NCBI RefSeq assembly: GCF_004137245.1
Contig: NZ_SDWS01000003.1
Coordinates: 372,001 to 436,000, forward strand
DNA: 64,000 nt
Source: Nocardioides glacieisoli
Lineage (GTDB): Bacteria > Actinomycetota > Actinomycetes > Propionibacteriales > Nocardioidaceae
Direction of reading: 5' to 3'
Within the stretch, counting starts at the first letter, position 1, and each line of letters starts with the position of its first letter. The notes under the pieces are model-generated. The model saw only the letters and a list, made by a program, of their open reading frames with translations. It made no database searches and was not told the DNA's origin. Shown here in pieces: positions 26,052-33,711 of the stretch. Both the position numbers and the translations under genes were made by a program.

Positions 26052-26572
26052 TGGCGACGACCGGTCGGCTGGTGGCGCCGGGCACCACTCGGCCCGCGAT
26101 CGCCCTGCGCGCGCTGGTCATCGCGCTGCCGTGCCTCGCGCTCGCCCTGGCGATCCCGCAGGTGCCGCACTGGTTCGTCCTCGTGTCCGTTCCGCTGAGC
26201 GCCGCCGCATGGGCCCGGACCCCCGACCACGCGGTGGGCATCGTCCCGCTGGTCCTGGTCGCCGGCTGGTGGGCCGCCCACGGTGTCGTCGACTGGCGGG
26301 TGCTGGTGGTCGCCGTCCTGCTCCTCGGGGCGCACCTGTCCGCGGTCCTGCTGTCGTACGGCCCGGGGACGCTGCCGGTCGACCCCCGGCTGGTCAGGCT
26401 CTGGCTGCGTCGCGCCCTGCTCGCCCTGGTCCCGGCGCCGGTCGCGTGGCTGTCCGTGCGGGGGATCGACCCTGCCCTCGCCCCCTCCTGGTTGTGGCTT
26501 GCGGCCGCGTCGGCGACCGCCGCCCTGCTGCTGGCGACCGCCCGGCTGACGCGCTCCGGGTCCTCGTCGTGA
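26051..26572 (+). CDS. Hypothetical multi-pass membrane protein
   Basis: 173 residues, about five hydrophobic segments (for example ALRALVIALPCLALALAI and VLVVAVLLLGAHLSAVLL). The start ATG overlaps the DUF58 stop by one base (TGATG). No family recognised. Membership in the MoxR operon suggests it completes the membrane part of that system. Confidence 0.72.
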   Translation: MATTGRLVAPGTTRPAIALRALVIALPCLALALAIPQVPHWFVLVSVPLSAAAWARTPDHAVGIVPLVLVAGWWAAHGVVDWRVLVVAVLLLGAHLSAVLLSYGPGTLPVDPRLVRLWLRRALLALVPAPVAWLSVRGIDPALAPSWLWLAAASATAALLLATARLTRSGSSS

Positions 26573-26898
26573 CGACCGAGGAGGAGCGTGAGCTCTACGC
26601 CGAGCTGGTGCTGCAGTGCGCCGAGTCGGTGCCGCGGGGCCGGGTGACGACGTACGGCGCCATCGCCGACGTGGTCGGCCACCGGCTCGGGCGCGGCGGG
26701 CCGCGCCTGGTCGGCAACGTGCTGGCCACGCACGGGGCGGCCGTCGCCTGGTGGCGGGTCGTCCGCGCCGACGGTTCGCTGCCGCCGTCGCACGACGAGG
26801 AGGCACGCCAGGCGTACCTCGAGGAGGGCACCCCGCTGCGCCCGAGCGGGTCGGTCGATCTGGGACGTGCGTTCCACCAACCGACCCTCCGGGCATGA
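26569..26898 (+). CDS. Alkyltransferase-like protein (MGMT DNA-binding domain without acceptor Cys)
   Basis: 109 residues from GTG 26569. VPRGRVTTYGAIADVVG and PRLVGNVLA are the DNA-binding helix-turn-helix and Arg-finger region of O6-alkylguanine methyltransferases. At the active-site position, where MGMT has PCHRV, this protein reads AWWRV (residues 60-64), so the alkyl-accepting Cys is replaced by Trp. Such ATL proteins bind alkylated bases and hand them to nucleotide excision repair. The counterpart Rv3204 lies near adnAB in mycobacteria. Overlaps both neighbours by 4 bp. Confidence 0.85.
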   Translation: MTTEEERELYAELVLQCAESVPRGRVTTYGAIADVVGHRLGRGGPRLVGNVLATHGAAVAWWRVVRADGSLPPSHDEEARQAYLEEGTPLRPSGSVDLGRAFHQPTLRA

Positions 26899-27581
26899 TG
26901 AGCCCCATGCTCTACACGGTCGCGCACGGAGTCATCCCGCCGGTCGCCCGAGCCGTCTGGCGCCCGAAGGTCGAGGGCCTGCACCACGTCCCGACGTCCG
27001 GGCCCGTGATCGTGGCGAGCAACCACCTGTCCTTCTTCGACAGCGTGGTGATCCCCGTCGTGGTGCCCCGGAAGGTCGTCTTCCTCGCGAAGTCCGACTA
27101 CTTCACCGGCACCGGCGTGAAGGGCACGCTCGTGCGGGCGTGGTTCGAGGGGCTCGGCATGCTGCCGGTCGACCGCGACGACACCAAGGCCGCGATCGCC
27201 AGCCTCGACACGGCCCTCGAGGTGCTGGGGAAGGGCGAGGCGTTCGGCATCTACCCCGAGGGCACGCGCTCGCGCGACGGCCGGCTCTACCGCGGCCGCA
27301 CCGGCGTCGCGCACCTCGCCCTGACCTCCGGCGCACCGGTCGTACCCGTCGGGCTGATCGGCACCGAGGACATCCAGCCGGTCGGCGCCAACCGGCCCCG
27401 GCTCGGCAGGGTCGACGTGACCGTCCGCGTCGGCGAGCCGATCCAGGTCGCGGGCGAGTACGACGGCGTCCCCACCGGCCGCGCGCGCCGCGAGCTCACC
27501 GACCGGATCATGGCCGCGATCGCCGGGCTGACCGGCCAGGAGTCGGCGGGCGTCTACAACGAGCGACCGGCCGACGCCTGA
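26895..27581 (+). CDS. 1-acyl-sn-glycerol-3-phosphate acyltransferase family protein (PlsC-like)
   Basis: 228 residues. The acyltransferase box is SNHLSFFDSVV (HX4D), with block II-III EGLGMLPVDRDD and GIYPEGTRSRDGRLYRGRTG. It should transfer acyl chains to lysophosphatidic acid or a similar acceptor at the membrane. ATG 26895 overlaps the preceding stop; ATGs at 26898 and 26907 are possible alternatives. It is the last gene before the repeat cluster at 27604. Confidence 0.9.
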   Translation: MMSPMLYTVAHGVIPPVARAVWRPKVEGLHHVPTSGPVIVASNHLSFFDSVVIPVVVPRKVVFLAKSDYFTGTGVKGTLVRAWFEGLGMLPVDRDDTKAAIASLDTALEVLGKGEAFGIYPEGTRSRDGRLYRGRTGVAHLALTSGAPVVPVGLIGTEDIQPVGANRPRLGRVDVTVRVGEPIQVAGEYDGVPTGRARRELTDRIMAAIAGLTGQESAGVYNERPADA

Positions 27582-27603
27582 GCTCCCGTCCGGCTGCCGC
27601 TCG

Positions 27604-27888
27604 AGCGGTGGTCCAGCCACATTCGGCCGCCGCCAGATGTGGCTGTGCCACCGCTGGTCGGCGCGACAGAGTGCGACACGCGAGTGAGCGGTGATCGACC
27701 TACCCTCGAGTGGTCAGGAATGTGGCTCCACCACCGCTCAGCCGGCTGACCGAGCGGTGCGTGAGGGGGAATCGGGGAGCTGCGAATGCTCCTCACGCAC
27801 CGCCCTCGCGCGTGTCGGCGTACGCCGCTCCGGCCGGCGGTGCCTCAGGGGGATTCGGCAGGCGCAGAATCCTCGTCACTCACCGCTC
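27604..27888. repeat. Cluster of four palindromic repeat units (types A and B)
   Basis: Four hairpin units lie back to back in a convergent junction. Unit 1, 27604-27655, is type A (AGCGGTGGTCCAGCCACAT and its near-complement). Unit 2, 27685-27740, is degenerate with matching ends TGAGCGGTG/CACCGCTCA. Unit 3, 27751-27808, is type B (GAGCGGTGCGTGAGG). Unit 4, 27836-27888, is a type B variant that includes the DUF1116 stop codon. A GGCGTACGCC palindrome (27817-27826) separates units 3 and 4. The same unit types recur at 63411-63683. They may act as terminators; origin unknown. Confidence 0.8.
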
Positions 27889-29272
27889 AGCCGGGGACCC
27901 GGGCCGCCAGCGCGGCCAGCGCCTTCGGGAAGATCTCCGCGGGCGGGGTGACGAGGCCGGCGCCGACCTGGCCGACGCCGGCGACGCGGCCGGCCATGCC
28001 GGTGTTGATCTGCGGCAGGATCCCGGTGCGGCACACCTTCGTCACGTCGATGCCGGTCGGGGTCCCCTGGAACTCCAGCACGGGCACGGACCAGCGCGGG
28101 TTCTCGGCGAGGGTGATCTCGTGCATCCGCCGGGTGGTGGCCAGGGCGTCGGGCACGGAGCCGCCGACCAGGCGCACGATCGCCGGTGCGGTCGCCATCG
28201 CGAAGCCGCCGATGCCGGCGGTCTCGGTGATCGCGGAGTCGCCGATGTCGGCGTTCGCGTCGTCGGGGCCGTAGTCGCCGAGGAAGAGGCCCTCCGCCAC
28301 CTGGGCCGGACCGGTGAACCACTCGTCCCCGGTGCCGGAGACCTGGATGCCGAAGTCGGTGCCGTTGCGCGCCATCGCCACGACCATCGTCGAGCCGGGC
28401 ACGTCGCGCCCGGCGTCGAGCGCGAGCTTGCAGGCGGGCATCGCGAGGTTGAGGAAGAAGTGGTCGTTGCCGCCGACGAACCGCAGCACCTCGGCGACGT
28501 CGCGGCTCTCGAAGCCCGACGTGACCATCGCGGGGGAGAGGTCGCGCAGCAGCATCAGGGTGCCGGCGCGGTTGCGGTTGTGGGCCTCGTCGCCCATCTG
28601 CAGCATCTGGGTGAGGATGCCGGTGACGTCGGACGCCTCGGCCGTGCCGCGGACGGCGGCCTGCAGCAGCGGGCCGAGCACGTCGCCCATCCAGCGCAGC
28701 CGCGTCAGCACCTCGGGGCCGTACGCGCCGTAGCGCAGCACCTTGCCGAGCCCCTCGTTGAGGGAGCAGTACGTCCGCGCGCCGGTGGCGCGGTCCTCGA
28801 GGACCCACATCCACATGGACGGGGTGACCACGCCGGCCATCGGGCCGACCGCGTTGCGGTGGTGGCACGGCTCGAGGCTGACGCTGCTGCCGGACTCGAA
28901 GAGCGCGACGGCGTCCTCGGGGTCGTCGACGAGGCCCTCGAGCGCCGCGCCGCCCATCAGCGCGCCGCGCAAGGGACCGGAGGTGCGGGCCCACTCGATC
29001 GGCGGGCCGGCGTGGAGGAACTGGCCCTTCTCCAGACCGAGCACCTCGCTGGCGGGAGCGACGTCGACGAGGTGGGCGGTGACGCCGAGCATCGCCTGGA
29101 CGGCCTGCGCGTTGGCGGCGATCCGGCGGGGGTCGGTGGCGACCCGGGCGAGGTCCGCCTCGGTGCCCGGCATGGGCGGGCGCCAGTCGACGCGCTCCAC
29201 CTCGACGGCCTGGCCCTCGACGGCATCCGCGAACATGCCTGCGCCGACGGTCACGACGGTGGTATCGCTCAC
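27887..29272 (-). CDS. DUF1116 family protein (YlbE/AllG-like carbamoyltransferase subunit)
   Basis: 461 residues, a usual family length. The N-terminal sequence VERVDWRPPMPG and segments GGAALEGLVDDPEDA and MARNGTDFGIQVSG are characteristic of DUF1116. In E. coli the equivalent ylbE lies with fdrA, ylbF and a carbamate kinase gene in the allantoin locus, a set linked to oxamate carbamoyltransferase. Here it overlaps the FdrA gene by 4 bp and follows DUF2877 and FdrA in one operon. Its 3' end runs into a palindromic repeat. The ureido substrate is probably different from oxalurate (see findings). Confidence 0.85.
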   Translation of the reverse strand: MSDTTVVTVGAGMFADAVEGQAVEVERVDWRPPMPGTEADLARVATDPRRIAANAQAVQAMLGVTAHLVDVAPASEVLGLEKGQFLHAGPPIEWARTSGPLRGALMGGAALEGLVDDPEDAVALFESGSSVSLEPCHHRNAVGPMAGVVTPSMWMWVLEDRATGARTYCSLNEGLGKVLRYGAYGPEVLTRLRWMGDVLGPLLQAAVRGTAEASDVTGILTQMLQMGDEAHNRNRAGTLMLLRDLSPAMVTSGFESRDVAEVLRFVGGNDHFFLNLAMPACKLALDAGRDVPGSTMVVAMARNGTDFGIQVSGTGDEWFTGPAQVAEGLFLGDYGPDDANADIGDSAITETAGIGGFAMATAPAIVRLVGGSVPDALATTRRMHEITLAENPRWSVPVLEFQGTPTGIDVTKVCRTGILPQINTGMAGRVAGVGQVGAGLVTPPAEIFPKALAALAARVPG

Positions 29273-30750
29273 TGGAACGCTCCGATCAGGTCGAGGGCGC
29301 GGCGGGTGGCGGCCGCGTTGGAGAGGTGCACCTCGGCGCCGGCCGCGACGAGGGCGTCGCGCTGCGCGTCGAGGCCCTGCGGGTCGAGGTCGGTGCCGAC
29401 CAGGCTCACGACCACCGGAATCGGGCGCTCGCTCCGGGCCGCCTCGATCGCCGGGGCGAGGAGGGCGGCCGGGTCGGGCTCGGCGCCGTGGCCGAGCACC
29501 AGGTCGAGCAGGATCACCCCGGTCGACGGGTCGGCCGCGGCGCGGGCGAGCTGCTCGTTGCGGAGCGTCGGGTCGATCATCGGGTGGGCGCGACCCTGGG
29601 TGAGGGCGTCGTCGCCGAAGTCGATCATCACGTGGCTGTCGGCGAGCAGCTCGTCGCCGAGCGCGAGGTCATCGGTCAGCGGGATGTTGGAGCGCACCGG
29701 GCCTAGGACGTCCGTCGCCATCAGCATCGACTCGTCGCACAGGGTGCCGCCGACGAAGAGGCCGCGGAGCAGCGGCCCGGTCGCCGGTCCGGTGTTGTCG
29801 GCGCCGTGCACCGGCCAGTCGGGCGCGTCGTGGCCGAGCCGCGCGAGCACCGCCTCGGCGACCGCCGTGAGGTCACGCTGGCCGCGGCCGAGGAGGCCGA
29901 GCTCGACCGGCGTGCCCAGCGTGTCGACGTACGCCGTGAGCTCGCCGGCCACCTCGGCGGCCGGCGGCTTGGAGACCACGACCACGAGGTCGACGTCGGG
30001 ATCGGCGTCGAGGCGGCTCAGCGCCTCGCGGGTGGCGAGCCCGCCGACGGCCGACGAGAGGTCGCGGCCACCGACGCCGAGGGCGTGGCGGACGCCGACC
30101 TCGGCGCAGGTCCCGCCGGCGTGGTGGAGCAGGGCGAGGAGCTGCTGGCAGCCCGTGCCCGACGCGGCGACGATGCCGATCCGGCCGGGACGGACGGCGT
30201 TCGCGAAGCCGAGCCCGACGCCGTCGATCACGGCCGTGCCGCAGTCGGGACCCATCACGAGCGCATTGCGGGTCGCGGCGTAGGTCTTGAGCGCGACCTC
30301 CTCGGCGACCGGGACGTTGTCGCTGAAGACCATCACGTCGTGGCCGGCCTCCAGCGCATCCATCGCCTCGACCGTCGCGCTGGCGCCGGGCACCGAGACC
30401 AGCACGACCGCACCGGTGCCGCCGCGCCTGAGCGCCGCGCCGGTCGTGCGTGGCGGCGCGACAGTCGCGTCGCCACTGGTCGGCCGCCTCGGGACGAGAG
30501 CCGCGTCGACGGCCGACAGCGCTGTCGCCACGTCGGCGTCGTCGTCGAGGCGGAGCGCGACGACCATGTCGTTGGGGGAGGACCCGGGAACGTCGAAGCC
30601 CATGCCCTCGAGCACCTCGAGGTTGAGGCCGGTGGCCATCGCGACCTGCGCGGCCACCACGCCGGGCGTTGTCTGGACGGCCCGACTGACCTGGAGAAGG
30701 GTCACCGAGTCGGCGTACGCGCCGGAGCGGAGCTCGACGTGGTCCTTCAT
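29269..30750 (-). CDS. fdrA: FdrA family protein (acyl-CoA synthetase-like carbamoyltransferase subunit)
   Basis: 493 residues from ATG 30750 with GGGAGAG upstream. The fold is that of succinyl-CoA synthetase alpha: VMGPDCGTAVIDGVGLGFAN, IGIVAASGTGCQQL and the later GLFVGGTLCDESML repeat half. The N-terminal part (VELRSGAYADSVTLLQVSR, then FDVPGSSPNDMVVALR) is FdrA-specific. FdrA, DUF1116 and DUF2877 proteins are proposed to phosphorolyse a carbamoylated amide to carbamoyl phosphate plus the free amide. A carbamate kinase is encoded 24 kb downstream. Confidence 0.9.
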   Translation of the reverse strand: MKDHVELRSGAYADSVTLLQVSRAVQTTPGVVAAQVAMATGLNLEVLEGMGFDVPGSSPNDMVVALRLDDDADVATALSAVDAALVPRRPTSGDATVAPPRTTGAALRRGGTGAVVLVSVPGASATVEAMDALEAGHDVMVFSDNVPVAEEVALKTYAATRNALVMGPDCGTAVIDGVGLGFANAVRPGRIGIVAASGTGCQQLLALLHHAGGTCAEVGVRHALGVGGRDLSSAVGGLATREALSRLDADPDVDLVVVVSKPPAAEVAGELTAYVDTLGTPVELGLLGRGQRDLTAVAEAVLARLGHDAPDWPVHGADNTGPATGPLLRGLFVGGTLCDESMLMATDVLGPVRSNIPLTDDLALGDELLADSHVMIDFGDDALTQGRAHPMIDPTLRNEQLARAAADPSTGVILLDLVLGHGAEPDPAALLAPAIEAARSERPIPVVVSLVGTDLDPQGLDAQRDALVAAGAEVHLSNAAATRRALDLIGAFQ

Positions 30751-31478
30751 GCAACTCTCCCGGGGTTGGTGACGTGGTCGGTGGCGACGGAGGTGAGCGC
30801 GAGCGAGGCGCCGGTCAGCAGCCCGGCCCCCGAGGTCGCGCCGACGGCGAGCAGTGCGTGGCGGGTGGCGACCGACGGGGCGGCCAGCCACGCGGCGAGC
30901 TCGGGCAGGGCCTCGCCGCGGACGGCGCAGTCGATGAGCGTGGCGGAGAGCAGGGTGGTGACGCCGAGGCGACGGCGTACGGCTCCGGCGAGCGCAGCGT
31001 CGGGCTCGCCCAGCGCGGCCCGGGTGGCGAACCAGCCGGCGAGCACGTCGTCGCCCAGGGGCGTCAGGCCCGGACCGCGGCCGAGCAGCCGATCGAGGTG
31101 AGTGGTGGTGAGCCGGCCGTCGGCGGGCAGGTCGAAGCCGGGCGGCATCGCGGAGGGCGCTCGGCCGTGCCGTCCGACTGTCGTGGCGCGTGGGTCGGCC
31201 AGCCGGGTGATCCGCAGCTCGTCGTCGCCGAGGAGGAGGGCTCCACCGCGGACGACGACCGGGCGGTCGGCGTACGCACCGAGGTCCGGGAGCATCGACC
31301 AGAGCGCGCAGGGCACGTGCGTCGCGGTCGCGGAGACCACCCCGAGGCACCAGCCATCGAGGTCGACGTAGATCGCCGTGGCGCTCGCGTGGACCACCGG
31401 GCGCGGGCCGTCAGTGGCCTCGAGGAGCCGCTGGCGCACGCGGGTCGGCGCGGCCACCGGGATCTGGCGAGGCATCAC
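30747..31478 (-). CDS. DUF2877 family protein (YlbF/AllH-like)
   Basis: 243 residues. GRGPGLTPLGDDVLAGWFATR near the middle is the family signature, and a glycine-rich end (GATSGAGLLTGASLAL) matches DUF2877. GTG 31478 is chosen because TAGCGT lies 7 nt upstream; ATG 31475 is one codon later. It is the first gene of the three-gene minus-strand operon and overlaps fdrA by 4 bp. Likely the third subunit or partner of the carbamoyltransferase. Confidence 0.85.
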   Translation of the reverse strand: MMPRQIPVAAPTRVRQRLLEATDGPRPVVHASATAIYVDLDGWCLGVVSATATHVPCALWSMLPDLGAYADRPVVVRGGALLLGDDELRITRLADPRATTVGRHGRAPSAMPPGFDLPADGRLTTTHLDRLLGRGPGLTPLGDDVLAGWFATRAALGEPDAALAGAVRRRLGVTTLLSATLIDCAVRGEALPELAAWLAAPSVATRHALLAVGATSGAGLLTGASLALTSVATDHVTNPGRVA

Positions 31479-31485
31479 TCGTCAG

Positions 31486-31491
31486 ACGCTA
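31486..31491 (-). promoter_or_regulatory. -10 box TAGCGT for the DUF2877-fdrA-DUF1116 operon
   Basis: On the minus strand TAGCGT ends 7 nt before GTG 31478, giving a leaderless start. The dyad at 31500-31530 would overlap its upstream region. Confidence 0.55.
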
Positions 31492-31499
31492 GCGGCCCG

Positions 31500-31530
31500 T
31501 GTCACACTCCTCCGATGTGAGTTTGTGACA
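31500..31530. promoter_or_regulatory. Inverted repeat TGTCACA...TGTGACA, candidate PucR operator
   Basis: TGTCACA (31500-31506) and TGTGACA (31524-31530) form a perfect 7-bp dyad; adding a 2-nt bulge extends it through CTC/GAGTT. It lies between the start of the carbamoyltransferase operon and the divergent PucR-type gene, covering positions about -22 to -52 of the former, well placed for activation or shared control. Confidence 0.5.
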
Positions 31531-31544
31531 GGGAAGGGGCAGAA

Positions 31545-32816
31545 GTGGGCCAAGACTTGATAAGCGACCCCGAGGCGATCGCCGCACTGCACCGGGCCGA
31601 CGCGCTCCACACCGCGCTGACCCACATCGTGCTCGAGGGCGGCGACCTGGGCGCGATCGCCGAGGCGGTGGGCGACGCGCTGGGCTGCGGCGTGGTGTTC
31701 ACCTCGACCGACGGCCGCGAGCGCGCGGCGCACCTCGACGAGGCCCAGCGCGAGACGCTCGCGGCGAACGACCTGGTCGACCCGACCGGCCGCCTGCGGG
31801 TGGAGCGGATCGACCCCGACGGCACCGCGGTGGGCAAGGGCGAGGCGCTCGTACGCCGCGTGGTGGCCGCCGGCGTCGACCTCGCGCGGCTGGTGGCGGT
31901 GCGCCTCGACGGGAGCATCCACTCCTCCGACGCGCACGCCCTCGAGCGCGCGGCGATCGTGGCGGCCCTGCTGGTGACGCGCGTCGAGGCGGTCACCGCG
32001 GTGGAGAACAAGTACCGCGGCGACTTCCTGCGCGACGTGTTCCTCGGCCGGGCCGGCGAGGACGACTACGTCGCCGAGCACGCGCAGGCCTTCGGCTGGC
32101 AGCTCGACCGTCCGGTCATGGTCGTCGTCGCCGTGCTCGACCCCGATGCGATCGCGGCCCTGGCGCCCGGGCCGAGCGAGCGGCGGGCGTGGCAGGACCG
32201 GTTCGCCCATGCGTGGCGGCAGGTGGCCGCGACGGTCGACGAGAGCATCGCGTCGGTCAACTTCAGCCGCGAGGTGGTCACGCTCGTGCCGGTCGACCCC
32301 GAGGCGGGGGCGGGCGACGGCCACGTCGCCGTCGACCGGATCGTCCAGGCCGTGCGCGGCGACCGCGGCGGCGGGCGGATCTCGTTCTCCGCCGGTGTCA
32401 GCCGGGTCGCCCAGGACCTGAGCGAGCTGCCGGAGGCCTTCCGGCAGGCGCAACGGTCGGTGGAGATCGGCCGCCGGGTGCACGGCACGGGCTCGGTGAC
32501 CCGCTTCGACCAGCTCGGCCTGCACCGGCTGCTCGCGCTCGTGCCCGACAGCGCCGAGCTGACGGCGTTCGCCTCCGACGTCCTCGGCCCGCTCGCCGAG
32601 CGGACCCCCGAGGCGGCCGACCTGCGCGAGACGCTGCAGGTGCTGCTCGACACCAACTTCAACGTCGCGGAGGCCGCCCGCGCGCAGTTCTTCCACTACA
32701 ACACGATGCGCTACCGCGTCGGTAAGCTGCAGCGGCTCCTCGGCCCCGTCGCCACCGACCCGCACCTGCGCCTCGACGTCGCGGTGGCGCTCCGGGCCCT
32801 GGAGATCGTCGGCTGA
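31545..32816 (+). CDS. PucR/CdaR family transcriptional regulator
   Basis: 423 residues from GTG 31545 with GGGAAGGGG upstream. An N-terminal GAF-like region is followed by a CdaR GGDEF-like domain (about 165-300, including ISFSAGVSRVAQDLSELPEAF) and the C-terminal HTH_30 domain (LRETLQVLLDTNFNVAEAAR, then FFHYNTMRYRVGKLQRLLG). PucR-type proteins control purine, allantoin and other N-compound catabolism. Divergent placement next to the FdrA operon, with a dyad between them, makes it the likely regulator of the island. Confidence 0.92.
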   Translation: MGQDLISDPEAIAALHRADALHTALTHIVLEGGDLGAIAEAVGDALGCGVVFTSTDGRERAAHLDEAQRETLAANDLVDPTGRLRVERIDPDGTAVGKGEALVRRVVAAGVDLARLVAVRLDGSIHSSDAHALERAAIVAALLVTRVEAVTAVENKYRGDFLRDVFLGRAGEDDYVAEHAQAFGWQLDRPVMVVVAVLDPDAIAALAPGPSERRAWQDRFAHAWRQVAATVDESIASVNFSREVVTLVPVDPEAGAGDGHVAVDRIVQAVRGDRGGGRISFSAGVSRVAQDLSELPEAFRQAQRSVEIGRRVHGTGSVTRFDQLGLHRLLALVPDSAELTAFASDVLGPLAERTPEAADLRETLQVLLDTNFNVAEAARAQFFHYNTMRYRVGKLQRLLGPVATDPHLRLDVAVALRALEIVG

Positions 32817-32830
32817 CGGCGTACGCCCCG

Positions 32831-32876
32831 GACGTCATACGGACGGGACGAGCGGTTGCCCCGTCCGTATGACGTC
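32831..32876. repeat. Dispersed palindrome (GACGTCATACGGACGGG type), copy 1
   Basis: A 17-bp perfect stem (32831-32847 with 32860-32876) and 12-nt loop lies between the convergent PucR gene and the small secreted protein gene. A near-identical copy sits at 47427-47472. It probably works as a terminator here. Confidence 0.65.
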
Positions 32877-32893
32877 ACGAGAAGATCAGCGGG

Positions 32894-33286
32894 TCAGGCT
32901 GGGGCCTCGGTGGCCGGCGGCTGCTCGGCCTGGCAGGTCGTCAGGCGCTCGGTGGCCTTGGCGAGGCGCTGCTGCTGCGCGCGCTTGGTCACCTTGGTCT
33001 CGGTCTTCGCCTGGCGGGCGTCGGCGAGGGCCTTGCGGGCGTCGGCCTTCTCCTGGCCGGCGGTCGCCTCGGCGACGTCCTCCTTCGCCGCCTCGACGCG
33101 CTCCTGCTGGCGAGCGAACACGGCCGTGACGCGGGCGAGGGCCTCGGTGGCCTTGTCGACCTTGGCCTGCTGCTGGGCGCACGGGTCGGTCGGCGGGACC
33201 TCGTCGGCGGATGCGGTGGCGCCGAATGCCGCGAGGGCGATCGCCGCGGACGCGACGACTCCGGCGAGTCGGGTGGTGAGAGTCAT
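32894..33286 (-). CDS. Small secreted coiled-coil protein
   Basis: 130 residues. A clear signal peptide ends at about residue 27 (FGATASA). The mature part is almost entirely charged helix (ALARVTAVFARQQERVEAAK and following), likely a helical hairpin, with one Cys near each end (DPCAQQ and TTCQAE) able to form a disulfide that ties the ends together. A GGAGG site lies 9 nt before ATG 33286. No family recognised. The gap upstream (33287-33420) shows no clear promoter. Confidence 0.75.
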   Translation of the reverse strand: MTLTTRLAGVVASAAIALAAFGATASADEVPPTDPCAQQQAKVDKATEALARVTAVFARQQERVEAAKEDVAEATAGQEKADARKALADARQAKTETKVTKRAQQQRLAKATERLTTCQAEQPPATEAPA

Positions 33287-33420
33287 GGGACGAAACCTCC
33301 GGACGGGGCGTGGCCCACTGCCACACCGCTCATTCCGTTCAGCGGCAGCGCGGACGCTCGCGTTACGGCCGAGTCGGACAAATCTTCGTCATCCCTTGAC
33401 TGTTTCTTGATGCCGACGGA

Positions 33421-33699
33421 TCACGGGCGACCGCGGAAGTCGTCGCCGTACCACCGGTCGTAGAAGAGCTGGTGGCCCTCGTCCTCGACGCCGCCGCCAC
33501 GCGCGGAGACGAGCCCGCCGAGCAGGAAGGGCAGCGCGAGCGCGCCGGCGAGGAGGCCGAAAACCGCTCCGTTCCGAGCTCCGAGCCAGCCGCCCACCGC
33601 GAGCCCGACGAGCCCCATCAGCAGGGCGACGACCAGGCACTGGAGGACGAGTCGCAGCAGCACGCCCCGAAGCGTGGTCGACCAGCCAGGACGCCTCAT
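33421..33699 (-). CDS. Hypothetical small membrane protein
   Basis: 92 residues with two hydrophobic helices (LVLQCLVVALLMGLVGLAVG and AVFGLLAGALALPFLLGGL) and an acidic, aromatic C-terminal tail. No family recognised. It is 12 bp downstream of the GNAT gene on the same strand and may be co-transcribed with it. Confidence 0.6.
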   Translation of the reverse strand: MRRPGWSTTLRGVLLRLVLQCLVVALLMGLVGLAVGGWLGARNGAVFGLLAGALALPFLLGGLVSARGGGVEDEGHQLFYDRWYGDDFRGRP

Positions 33700-33711
33700 G
33701 CGACCACTGTC

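Noticed and set aside
27710..30283. Open frame of over 850 codons on the plus strand opposite DUF1116 and FdrA
   Set aside because: It has low-complexity composition and runs through the hairpin repeats. The minus-strand genes have clear family motifs and overlapping starts.
32856..33410. Plus-strand frame of 184 codons opposite the small secreted protein
   Set aside because: The minus-strand frame has a clear signal peptide, ribosome site and coiled coil; the plus frame lacks any signal of coding.
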